From: Gemmatimonadota bacterium
Lineage (GTDB): Bacteria; Gemmatimonadota; Gemmatimonadetes; Longimicrobiales; Gaopeijiaceae
Reading direction: 5' to 3'
Length of the DNA: 13,782 nt
Assembly: GCA_012959595.1 (NCBI GenBank)
Contig: DUCW01000113.1
Span: forward strand, 1-13,782
Shown: positions 1-6,518 of the stretch, one piece after another
Layout of the letters: every line of letters begins with the position of its first letter
How positions within the stretch are numbered: position 1 is the stretch's first letter
Made by a program: the position numbers and the translations under genes
Notes under the pieces: model-generated
What the model was told of the DNA's origin: nothing
Databases searched by the model: none
The model's input: the letters and a program-made list of their open reading frames with translations, nothing else

Positions 1-1
1 A

Positions 2-457
2 AATCTTGTTCGCTCGGCTGATCCCTATGATGATTCTGCTGCAAAAGAAGACGCTTCTGGCGTGCCAGCCGTTCCGGTTGGAGGTCCTGGGGTGTATCCT
101 ATCCATGCTGCAGCTGGAGTGGGCTATGGAGAAGGGTATGCCGGTAATGCACATAAGCATGCACCCAATGGTTGGCTGCCCTCTGTTAGGTACCTTATAG
201 AAGAACTGGGTGTTCCGGTGGACCAAAGGGACTTTAACGGCTACACGGCTCTTCACCATGCAGCTTCGAGAGGGGACAACGATTTAGTTCTTTATCTGAT
301 TGATCAGGGTGCTGACGTGAAAGTGCTGAGCAGAGCTGGACAAACTACAGCTGATATGGCTAATGGTCCAGTTTCAAGAGTGTCACCTTATCCAGAGACC
401 GTTGCGTTATTGGTGAGTTTGGGTGCTATCAATAATGACAATTGTAAGTCCTGTTAA
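2..457 (+). CDS. Ankyrin-repeat protein, C-terminal part (5' end outside window)
   Basis: The frame is open from base 2 with no start needed, so this is the last ~151 residues of a longer gene that begins upstream. A clear ankyrin repeat is visible (NGYTALHHAASRGDNDLVLY, then LIDQGADV). A diverged repeat lies before it (YPIHAAAGVGYGEGYAG, then VRYLIEELGVPVDQRD) and a degenerate one after it (PETVALLVSLGA). Ankyrin repeats are helical protein-binding scaffolds; no enzymatic role can be read from this fragment. The protein ends in a Cys-rich tail, NDNCKSC, with a terminal CKSC. The insert between helices of the first repeat (HKHAPNGWLP) is longer than in a canonical 33-residue unit. The partner and cellular location are unknown because the N-terminus, including any signal peptide, is missing. 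A strong hairpin terminator follows 30 nt after the stop, so this is the last gene of its transcript. Confidence 0.85.
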   Translation, partial: NLVRSADPYDDSAAKEDASGVPAVPVGGPGVYPIHAAAGVGYGEGYAGNAHKHAPNGWLPSVRYLIEELGVPVDQRDFNGYTALHHAASRGDNDLVLYLIDQGADVKVLSRAGQTTADMANGPVSRVSPYPETVALLVSLGAINNDNCKSC

Positions 458-487
458 CATTTAAGCAAAAAATATAACGTTTAAAAT

Positions 488-528
488 AGCCGGTCTCTCC
501 TCGTGTTATAGAGGAGAGGCTGGCTTTT
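488..528 (+). terminator. Rho-independent terminator after the ankyrin gene
   Basis: The arms 488-502 and 511-525 pair over 15 consecutive positions (13 Watson-Crick pairs and two G-U wobbles) around an 8-nt loop, GTGTTATA. The run TTTT at 525-528 closes the structure. An A-rich stretch precedes the hairpin, so it could also work weakly on the minus strand, but no minus-strand gene ends here. It isolates the ankyrin gene from the epimerase gene downstream. Confidence 0.85.
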
Positions 529-605
529 GTCTATTCGAAGAGGTCTGTTTTTCAATCGATTAAGTCTCAGTGGATGGCAAACGGCTAAGCGAGGACGGAT
601 TGTTT

Positions 606-1661
606 ATGCGCTTCATTAAAAGAGTTGAAGCAGTTGATCTTCATGCATGTGGTGAACCAGGCAGGGTCATTGTTGGTGGAATTCCAGATGTTCCGGGCAC
701 TAATATGTTTGAAAAGATGCAATATTTGGAAGCACATCTTGATGGATTGAGAAAGATGATGCTCAGGGAACCACGCGGTTATCCTGCGGCCAACTGTAAT
801 GTACTTTTGCCACCGACTTGCGAGGAAGCAGACGCTGGATTCGTCATCATGGAGCAGGTCGAGTATCCTCCGATGTCGGGAACTAATACTATTTGTGTTG
901 TAACTGCTCTGGTGGAGACAGGAATGGTGGACGTCGAAGAACCAGTGACCCATCTTTGCCTGGAGACTCCGGGGGGTCTGGTTTCAGTGGCGGCAGCGGT
1001 CGGAAATGGAAAAGTGGAAAAAGTAACTTTTGAGAATGTACCCTGTTTTGCAGTACATCTGGACAAAGAAATAGACGTACCAGAGATCGGCAAATTGCGT
1101 GTTGACGTTGCTTATGGCGGGATGTTCTATGTGATAGCTGATGCAAAAGACGTGGGGTTATCGTTGGATCTCAGAGAGGGTTGTGACATAGCTAGAATAG
1201 GTGAAATGATAAAAGTGGCTGCTAGCGAGCAATTGCCTGTGTGCCACCCAGAGAACTCAGCTATTGAGGGTATTTCTATCTCCCAACTTTCTGGAAGTTC
1301 AGACAAGGTTGAGGGGCGAGTGAAGAATGCCGTTGTCGTTTCGACAGGTATTCTGGATTGGAACAATCCGAGTACGTGGACTGGGGCCTTAGACCGTTCC
1401 CCTTGTGGAACGGGGACTTGTGCTAAAATGGCTGTTTTACACGCGAAAGGTGTACTTGGTTTAGGTGAGGATTTTCATCATGAGGGACCACTGGGGACTG
1501 TTTTTACAGGTAGATTACTTCGTGAGACAGAAGTGGGTGAATATAAGGCCGTGGTTCCCAGCTTGAGCGGGACTGCTTGGATCACTGGGTTCGCTGAGTA
1601 TGTTCTAGATCCCGACGATCCTTTTCCAGAGGGATTTACGTTGGGAGATATTTGGGGTTGA
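606..1661 (+). CDS. Proline racemase superfamily protein, Ser/Cys type (candidate hydroxyproline epimerase)
   Basis: This is a full-length proline racemase superfamily protein of 351 residues. The N-terminal motif is DLHACGEPGR (residues 11-20, the usual HTGGEP region). The first catalytic position lies in MSGTNTIC with Ser91 in place of the usual Cys. The second lies in DRSPCGTGTCA with Cys267 present. Family knowledge: Cys/Cys members are proline racemases or 4-hydroxyproline epimerases, Cys/Thr members are trans-3-hydroxyproline dehydratases, and Ser/Cys members are reported to epimerise 3- and 4-hydroxyproline. That makes hydroxyproline epimerase the best guess; the substrate is not proven. 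I chose ATG 606 because GAGGA at 591-595 sits 10 nt upstream and the family homology begins right there. A GTG at 570 would add 12 unconserved residues. The gene is probably cytoplasmic and monocistronic. It converges on the PLP-enzyme gene with 43 nt between stop codons. Confidence 0.85.
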   Translation: MRFIKRVEAVDLHACGEPGRVIVGGIPDVPGTNMFEKMQYLEAHLDGLRKMMLREPRGYPAANCNVLLPPTCEEADAGFVIMEQVEYPPMSGTNTICVVTALVETGMVDVEEPVTHLCLETPGGLVSVAAAVGNGKVEKVTFENVPCFAVHLDKEIDVPEIGKLRVDVAYGGMFYVIADAKDVGLSLDLREGCDIARIGEMIKVAASEQLPVCHPENSAIEGISISQLSGSSDKVEGRVKNAVVVSTGILDWNNPSTWTGALDRSPCGTGTCAKMAVLHAKGVLGLGEDFHHEGPLGTVFTGRLLRETEVGEYKAVVPSLSGTAWITGFAEYVLDPDDPFPEGFTLGDIWG

Positions 1662-1704
1662 TTTCCTCTGGTTGCACTTGCGGTCCCTGAAAAACGCTAA
1701 ATGT

Positions 1705-2889
1705 TTATCGATTCGAGGCTGCGATATCGATGATTTGGTCGATGTCTTCTTCGTTGTTATAGCCGTGTAGGGAAAACCGCAGGACCCCTTTCCTGATTGA
1801 AAGATGAACTCCATTTTTTACAAGCCTGTCATGCAGAATATTCATCGCGGGGTCTTGGGCAGTATAATGCCTACCACCTCCACTCACGCCTACAGCGATG
1901 ATGTGCCCCAGGTGGTTTCCAGGTGTCCCACCACACACAGGTAATCCGATTTGTAGTAATCCAGTAGCGAGCCTGGCCGAGAGTCTCCGCACGTGTGTTT
2001 CGATTATTGGTGTGCCGATGTCTGAAAGTAATTTCAAGGAGGATCTAGCTCCTGTGATACCTAGATAATTGTAATTGCCGCCATCAAATCTGCGAGCTGC
2101 CGGAGCATATTGGAACTGTTGGTCGGTCAAGGTGGTTTCATGACTACCCTCTTCAGCAGCGACACTAAACCGTGCGAGCGTGGCCGGTCGCAATTCTTCG
2201 GCAAAATCGGAAGAACAGTAAAGGAATCCAGAGCCGTAACAGGACAGCAGGCCTTTTTGTGTTGCAACGGCCAGTGCGTCCACTTGGAGTTTCTGAACGT
2301 CGGTATGTAAGATGCCAACAGATTGTGCAGCATCGACAAGGAGGCGGACTCCACGTTGTCTACAGATGTCGGCTAAGCCAATTACGTCAGTGACAAAGCC
2401 TGGTGAGAAACTTACTGTTGAAACTGAGACAACTCTTGTTCGCTCATTTATAGCTGAAGCTATTCTGTCTAGGTCGAAGTGACCCCCTGAGGAATCCACA
2501 GCTGTGATTTCGACGCCATGGAGCTTGCAGACGTTATACCAAGGGAGGACATTGGCGGGATGTTCTAAGTCTGGACATAAGATGACCTTGTCTCCTGGGT
2601 TCCAGGAGACTGCCCCAGCGATCAGATTAATTCCTTCTGAGACATTTTTAGTGAAAGCTATTTCAGAAGGGGTAGCGTTAATGAAAGATGCAAATGTATT
2701 TCTCGTATCTTCAACCATATTAAAGGCTTCTTCTTTGTTCCAACTAAGATCGGTCCGACTAGTCAGGTAATCGGTAATCGAATCATGTACTGGAGTAGGA
2801 ATAAGCCCTCTTTGGGCTACGTCAGTGAAAATCCCTTTAGATGTGGCAGGAAAGTGTTTCCTGAATTCTGAAAGGCTACTAGAAGTCAT
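1705..2889 (-). CDS. Class V aminotransferase-fold PLP enzyme (cysteine desulfurase/isopenicillin-N-epimerase-like)
   Basis: This 394-residue fold-type I PLP enzyme shows the class V pattern: LEHPANVLPW (His110 region, stacking on PLP), LLVDAAQSVG (Asp186, pairing with the pyridine nitrogen) and ATQKGLLSCYGSGFLY, where Lys212 should form the Schiff base. A C-terminal small domain with LSIRKGVLRFSLHGYNNEED fits the family. I see no conserved catalytic Cys loop that would make a cysteine desulfurase assignment firm. It may be an aminotransferase, lyase or epimerase; the substrate is unknown. The start is ATG 2889, which overlaps the TGA of the symporter gene as ATGA, with AGAG just upstream. 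An in-frame ATG at 2916 would add nine residues and has no ribosome-binding site. The overlap implies translational coupling, so the enzyme likely acts on what the symporter brings in. Confidence 0.8.
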   Translation of the reverse strand: MTSSSLSEFRKHFPATSKGIFTDVAQRGLIPTPVHDSITDYLTSRTDLSWNKEEAFNMVEDTRNTFASFINATPSEIAFTKNVSEGINLIAGAVSWNPGDKVILCPDLEHPANVLPWYNVCKLHGVEITAVDSSGGHFDLDRIASAINERTRVVSVSTVSFSPGFVTDVIGLADICRQRGVRLLVDAAQSVGILHTDVQKLQVDALAVATQKGLLSCYGSGFLYCSSDFAEELRPATLARFSVAAEEGSHETTLTDQQFQYAPAARRFDGGNYNYLGITGARSSLKLLSDIGTPIIETHVRRLSARLATGLLQIGLPVCGGTPGNHLGHIIAVGVSGGGRHYTAQDPAMNILHDRLVKNGVHLSIRKGVLRFSLHGYNNEEDIDQIIDIAASNR

Positions 2890-4157
2890 GTTGTTCTCTT
2901 GCAGAAAAAATTGCATTCGGAGTGAGAGACAATACAGGTTCCCACCATATCCCCCATTACGTTTACCGTTGTACTAGCCATGTCGAGAAGGCGATAAACC
3001 CCAGTCACCATGGCTGCAATTTCCAAAGGCAGACCAAATGCTTGGACGAATACAAGGGATACTACCACTCCTCCGCTAGGGATACCTCCTGACCCCATAG
3101 ACAAGACTGCTCCCATTATCAGGATGGGAAATAGTGTTGCAGGCGTAAATTCTATTCCCGCGGCCTGAGCTGTAAAGAGGAGAGTTCCCCCTAGAATGAT
3201 GGCGGTGCCGTCTTTATTGAGTTGTGCACCTAGAGGCAAGGTAAAGGAATAGATATCTTGAGGTACTTTCAGTTTTTCTTCAGCCATTTCAAACGCTACG
3301 CTAAGACTGGCGAGACTACTACAGGTAGATGCTGTCGTCGCCCATAGGGCGAAAGTCTTCTGCAGGAAATTCAATGGAGCGTACTCACTAAATATTCTTA
3401 AGAGAACTAAATAGGTGAATGTCATGAGTAGCATAGCCAACCAGATGCCCAGAATGAAAAGCGAGAGTGGACCAAAAATTTGAGAGCCATATTGACCTAG
3501 AGTAGCTGCGGCCAGAGCTCCAATACCTAGAGGTCCGAAGCGCATTATGACATCAACTAGCATTCGCAGTAGCTCAGCTACTAATGCGAATCCTTCAGAT
3601 AGAGTCTTACGTTTCTTCTCTGGCAATAAAACGGTTGCAATACCGAGAAAAATTGAGAACATGACTATTTGCGAAACGTTACCAGAAGCGAATGCCGCAA
3701 AAATATTTTCAGGGAATAGGCCAGTCAGGATGTTTGCGATACTAGGGAGTTCTTCCATGGTTGAGTTAATGTTTTGGGTTAAGTCCATTCCTATTCCAGG
3801 CTTGATCAGGGAGATAACGAAAAGTCCAGTCATCATCGCTAAGACAGTACTTGTTCCATAGAAAACAATGATTTTCAGGAATAGTCTCCGGAATGCTTTG
3901 AGGTCGGCCAATCCCGTCATTCCAGCCAACAGATTGAAGAATATTAAAGGGACTGCTGCCATGATAAGTAGCTTTATGAATAAGTCCCCTAAGGGTTGTA
4001 GTGCCTTAGCAGGCTCGCCCACCATAATTCCGCCAATACTGCCCAAGACCATAAAGAGGAGGATTCGGGATCCTAAAGATAAATTGCGATAATAACCATA
4101 AGCGATAGAAACAATTCCTACATTGTGAGGATTCTTATCTGGAGACAATTCAACCAT
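2886..4157 (-). CDS. Dicarboxylate/amino acid:cation symporter (DAACS, SLC1/GltP-like)
   Basis: This 423-residue inner-membrane carrier has the SLC1 pattern: several hydrophobic helices, then a Ser-rich hairpin (TASTCSSLASLSVAFEM), an NMDGT-equivalent loop, a GSGGIPSGG second hairpin, and the TM8 motif DMASTTVNVMGD. Two key positions differ from acidic-substrate carriers. The NMDG loop reads NKDG (Lys315). In the TM8 motif DMxRTxxNVxGD, the Arg that binds the side-chain carboxylate of aspartate or glutamate is Ser395. Asp392 and Asn399 are kept. In SLC1 proteins, loss of this Arg goes with neutral amino-acid substrates (ASCT type), so I infer a neutral amino or imino acid cargo. The start ATG 4157 has GGAG 7 nt upstream and overlaps the end of the S41-like gene by 8 nt. 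The 3' end overlaps the PLP-enzyme start by 4 nt. It is the middle gene of a three-gene operon. Confidence 0.9.
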   Translation of the reverse strand: MVELSPDKNPHNVGIVSIAYGYYRNLSLGSRILLFMVLGSIGGIMVGEPAKALQPLGDLFIKLLIMAAVPLIFFNLLAGMTGLADLKAFRRLFLKIIVFYGTSTVLAMMTGLFVISLIKPGIGMDLTQNINSTMEELPSIANILTGLFPENIFAAFASGNVSQIVMFSIFLGIATVLLPEKKRKTLSEGFALVAELLRMLVDVIMRFGPLGIGALAAATLGQYGSQIFGPLSLFILGIWLAMLLMTFTYLVLLRIFSEYAPLNFLQKTFALWATTASTCSSLASLSVAFEMAEEKLKVPQDIYSFTLPLGAQLNKDGTAIILGGTLLFTAQAAGIEFTPATLFPILIMGAVLSMGSGGIPSGGVVVSLVFVQAFGLPLEIAAMVTGVYRLLDMASTTVNVMGDMVGTCIVSHSECNFFCKRTT

Positions 4158-5745
4158 TCAAATGCTCCAAAGCCTTTCGCAGGAGTTCCTGATAGTAGGT
4201 GTCAAAGTTGTGCCGTGTGAGTAGAAATAATTCATCAGGTAGTGCAGGATTGCCTTCTAGGATCTCCCCGTTAGGTCGAATCGTATGCCCGATGTCCCAC
4301 ATGAATTGTATCACAGGTTGGTCGGTTCCTGGGAATCCAATAGTTTCTTCCCATTCCCAGGTGTTACTGTACCCTCCGGCTGTCATTCCGATCATATAAC
4401 CAATGGAGTTGTCCTTAATGATTGCCGCAAACTGATCTAGGTGAGATCCTCTTCTAGGAACAAAAAATGCGACCATACGGCCTCGGAAGTGCTGAAGTGC
4501 AGGTTGTAAAATTCCGTCAGAATTTTTTGGTGCATGGGCTAATTTGAAGGGGACAGAGTTACTGTAAGTAGCTCCACTGTCAACGGAGTCGGCCACTTCA
4601 TTCTCTAGCCAGTTCATCAGCCAAGTACCATCGTCCATAGCTTCTGGAACTCCGGAGTCGAGACTACCTCCTGATTCAACTTCGGCACGTTTCTCTTGTG
4701 TAAAAATAGGGACCACATCACTGATACGTATATTTCCAAAGGTGGTTTTGAAAGGTTTGGGACTGAACCGTTGCATGGCGTAAGCACCAGCTGAACCTCC
4801 TCTGCTACGCGTCCCATCTATTATTATATCGAAATCTAGCCAGGCATTATCCTGGGCCATTTCCATCAATTGATCTACATCTGCAATCATAGTCTCTCTG
4901 AAACCATACCAAGTGAGGATAACAGTTCCTTGGCCTTCCAACGGGAGATATAGGTCGTATGTAGGAGTGGAGTGTTCTAGCTTGAATCCAGGATACTGTG
5001 GCTCAGAGATATTTTGCCAAGGGATAGAGTCTGGATGGAGATAAGGGAGTTGTACTGTGTGTGAAGATCCATCCAACTTTTCGAGTTCCAAGACTAAATG
5101 GTCTCCATAGAAAATGGGGGGTAAGTTCGCTGTCTTTACAGTAATACCTTCCGCCATCCGCCATCGGAAATTAGGCCTGTAAGAAGATTGGTGGTAAGGT
5201 CGAACGGACTTTTCGTACTGCTCTATGGGCATGTGGTTGACGGCTATGATCCGTTCTCCAGGGGCAACAGTCCCAGAAGAAAAATGATTCTGATTTCCTG
5301 ATAGGTCACTTACGAAATAGACGGATGCATCACTGTAGTCGGGTAAAATTTTCAGGGGGGTTGAATAGACTGTTTCTTCACCTCCGGCGATGCCAGAAGA
5401 TTCTTTGAGTCGTATTCCATTCTCCACAAGAGAAATTTCCAGATGCCTGTCATTTCTTGCATTACTGACTTTCTCAAGTGCGTAGAAAAGTTTTTCTTCA
5501 GTGTCAGCATTAATAACTTCGTCGCGGTAACTTTCCATCGCATCCAGAGGATCTATCCCCCAATGCAGATTCTTGATGGGTGAGAGTGCTTCTCTATTTG
5601 CTGTCAGAGTCATGATTGAATCGAACAACACCCCCCTCAACTGGGGGTTACCTGCACGAGAATCTCTTTCTACGCAACTGAGCGTGAAAGACAGGTTGAT
5701 GATCAATAAAAATGCTAGACGGGGCAATGAGTTTCTTGGGTGCAT
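4150..5745 (-). CDS. Exported S41-like (C-terminal processing/tricorn-type) peptidase family protein
   Basis: The 531-residue protein starts with a basic-hydrophobic signal (MHPRNSLPRLAFLLIINLSF) ending in TLSC, so it is exported, possibly as a lipoprotein; the lipobox is imperfect. A PDZ-like patch is visible (PGERIIAVNHMPIEQY). The C-terminal half has the S41 strand-helix pattern: ILTWYGF, DFDIIIDGTRSRGGSAG, then FFVPRRGSHLDQFAAIIKDN and IGMTAGGYSNTWEWEE. Ser434 in RRGSHLDQFAA aligns with the usual nucleophile. The Lys that follows the Thr-x-Gly segment in Ser-Lys CtpA-type enzymes is not seen; TAGGYSNTWE resembles the tricorn-core side of the family instead. Activity is therefore likely but unproven. 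I chose ATG 5745 because GAAAGAG lies just upstream and the signal peptide begins there. A GTG at 5778 is possible. It is the first gene of the operon with the symporter and PLP enzyme, overlapping the symporter by 8 nt. Confidence 0.75.
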   Translation of the reverse strand: MHPRNSLPRLAFLLIINLSFTLSCVERDSRAGNPQLRGVLFDSIMTLTANREALSPIKNLHWGIDPLDAMESYRDEVINADTEEKLFYALEKVSNARNDRHLEISLVENGIRLKESSGIAGGEETVYSTPLKILPDYSDASVYFVSDLSGNQNHFSSGTVAPGERIIAVNHMPIEQYEKSVRPYHQSSYRPNFRWRMAEGITVKTANLPPIFYGDHLVLELEKLDGSSHTVQLPYLHPDSIPWQNISEPQYPGFKLEHSTPTYDLYLPLEGQGTVILTWYGFRETMIADVDQLMEMAQDNAWLDFDIIIDGTRSRGGSAGAYAMQRFSPKPFKTTFGNIRISDVVPIFTQEKRAEVESGGSLDSGVPEAMDDGTWLMNWLENEVADSVDSGATYSNSVPFKLAHAPKNSDGILQPALQHFRGRMVAFFVPRRGSHLDQFAAIIKDNSIGYMIGMTAGGYSNTWEWEETIGFPGTDQPVIQFMWDIGHTIRPNGEILEGNPALPDELFLLTRHNFDTYYQELLRKALEHLNG

Positions 5746-5847
5746 ATGCTCTTTCGGTTTGAGGTCCCTACTGTGCACAGCCTTCAGGACAGTTAACTTC
5801 TAGGTGATTCAAAACACAATATAAGCTTTAGGAAGAGAATAGACACT
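5746..5847. promoter_or_regulatory. Divergent intergenic region between the S41-like operon and the selenoprotein gene
   Basis: These 102 nt separate two divergently read genes and must hold both promoters. For the plus strand, TATAAG at 5820-5825 is a possible -10 box, but no good -35 lies 16-18 nt upstream. AGGAAGAG at 5830-5837 is the ribosome-binding site of the selenoprotein gene, about 10 nt from its ATG. For the minus strand I see no convincing -35/-10 pair. No clear operator palindrome was found apart from a short GTTAAC. Confidence 0.35.
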
Positions 5848-6501
5848 ATGGTCCTTGAGGACACTCTGAAGGAAATAAAAAGCAATGCACTTTCAAGGCT
5901 TGGTCCTGATTTCTTAGCGGCAGCAGAAAGGTCGATAGAAGAACTTCGTAAATCTGGTGTCGTGGAAAAATTTGCTAAGGTCGGACAGATGGCTCCAGAT
6001 TTTGAAGCTTCAAATGCCAAAGGAAATTCAATCTGTTTGACTAGCTTGATAGACCGAGGTCCTGTTGTTATTAGTTTTTATCGGGGCAGATGGTGACCTT
6101 ACTGTTGTGCTGAGCAGGTAGCTCTCCAGAAAATTCTTCCTGATTTAAGAAACAAAGGTGCTACTCTTATAAGTATTACTCCACAGATTTCTTCACGCAT
6201 TGAGTCTAATCTCAAGCGGTACAATCTAAGTTTTGAAATTCTGTCTGACCCAGGCAACAATATCGCACAAAGTTTTGGAGTTGCTTTTGTAATGCCTGAG
6301 TATCTCAGATCTTTCTACCGAGAAAAAGGTATAGATTTGTTGTCATGGAATGGTGATAATTCCTGGACTCTACCGGTCCCTGCCAATTTTGTTATTGATT
6401 CTAATCAGCAAATTTTATATGCCTCAGGAGACCCTGATTACACAACCAGACCAGACCCCAGTGAGTTACTAGAAGCCCTTAGGAGTCTTGCTGGAATCTG
6501 A
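5848..6501 (+). CDS. Selenocysteine-containing peroxiredoxin-like protein (in-frame TGA = Sec at residue 83)
   Basis: Reading through one TGA gives 217 residues of an AhpC/TSA-family, peroxiredoxin-like protein. Residues 1-40 are helical (a usual N-terminal extension of this subfamily). VGQMAPDFEASNAKG begins the thioredoxin fold. FYRGRW-U-PYCCAEQ carries the redox site, with Sec83 replacing the peroxidatic Cys of the family motif FYRGxWCPYC, and Cys86 as a possible resolving partner (UxxC). The part after the TGA matches the fold (LRNKGATLISITPQ, LSDPGNNIAQSFGV, PANFVIDSNQQILYASGDPD) and ends naturally at TGA 6499-6501. The expected role is thiol-dependent reduction of peroxides, or a related thiol oxidoreductase activity, in the cytoplasm; no signal peptide is seen. 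The start ATG 5848 has AGGAAGAG upstream. Taken without Sec decoding, it would be called an 82-residue fragment plus a C-terminal orphan from ATG 6292. A sequencing error or point nonsense mutation is the alternative. The gene is monocistronic. Confidence 0.88.
6094..6096 (+). other. Recoded UGA codon (selenocysteine 83)
   Basis: This TGA lies in frame between TGG (Trp82) and CCT (Pro84), exactly at the conserved redox-Cys position. It is followed by C, a weak termination context and the same next base as in E. coli fdhF. Other genes in the window (the epimerase, symporter, S41-like, cytochrome c and thrC genes, and this gene itself) use TGA as a real stop, so the codon is not globally reassigned. 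Confidence 0.87.
6110..6129 (+). promoter_or_regulatory. Candidate bacterial SECIS hairpin
   Basis: GAGC (6112-6115) pairs with GCUC (6121-6124) around the 5-nt loop AGGUA. The stem extends through C6110-G6129 and U6111-A6128 with a small 3' bulge. The loop begins 19 nt after the UGA, and a G lies within its first two bases, followed by GU. This matches the known form of bacterial SECIS elements (short upper stem close behind the UGA, loop containing GU, bound by SelB) and resembles the fdhF loop AGGUCU. It lies entirely within the coding sequence, as expected in bacteria. The upper stem is only four pairs, so the fold needs checking. Confidence 0.7.
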
Positions 6502-6518
6502 GCTTAAGGTATCAGATT
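6495..6518. terminator. Hairpin between convergent gene ends, possible terminator
   Basis: AATCTGA (6495-6501) and TCAGATT (6512-6518) form a perfect 7-bp stem with a 10-nt loop. It spans the stop codon of the selenoprotein gene and the stop codon of the FG-GAP gene, which are only 2 nt apart. On the plus strand a run of five T follows about 8 nt later; the minus side has no T tract. The stem is AT-rich, so this is a weak candidate. Confidence 0.4.

Noticed and set aside
570..605. GTG start 12 codons upstream for the epimerase gene
   Set aside because: ATG 606 has a GAGGA ribosome-binding site at good spacing and the family homology begins there.
585..953. Long minus-strand reading frames inside the epimerase gene and similar antisense frames elsewhere
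   Set aside because: They are mirror frames of well-supported genes, with no recognisable domains and low-complexity translations.
1662..1704. Terminator between the convergent epimerase and PLP-enzyme genes
   Set aside because: Only a 4-bp AAAC/GTTT pairing is visible; no convincing hairpin.
5848..6096. An 82-residue truncated redox protein or a pseudogene split by nonsense mutation
   Set aside because: The frame after the TGA is intact and family-like to a natural stop, the TGA sits at the redox Cys position, and a SECIS-like hairpin follows. A single random nonsense change would be unlikely to hit this codon.
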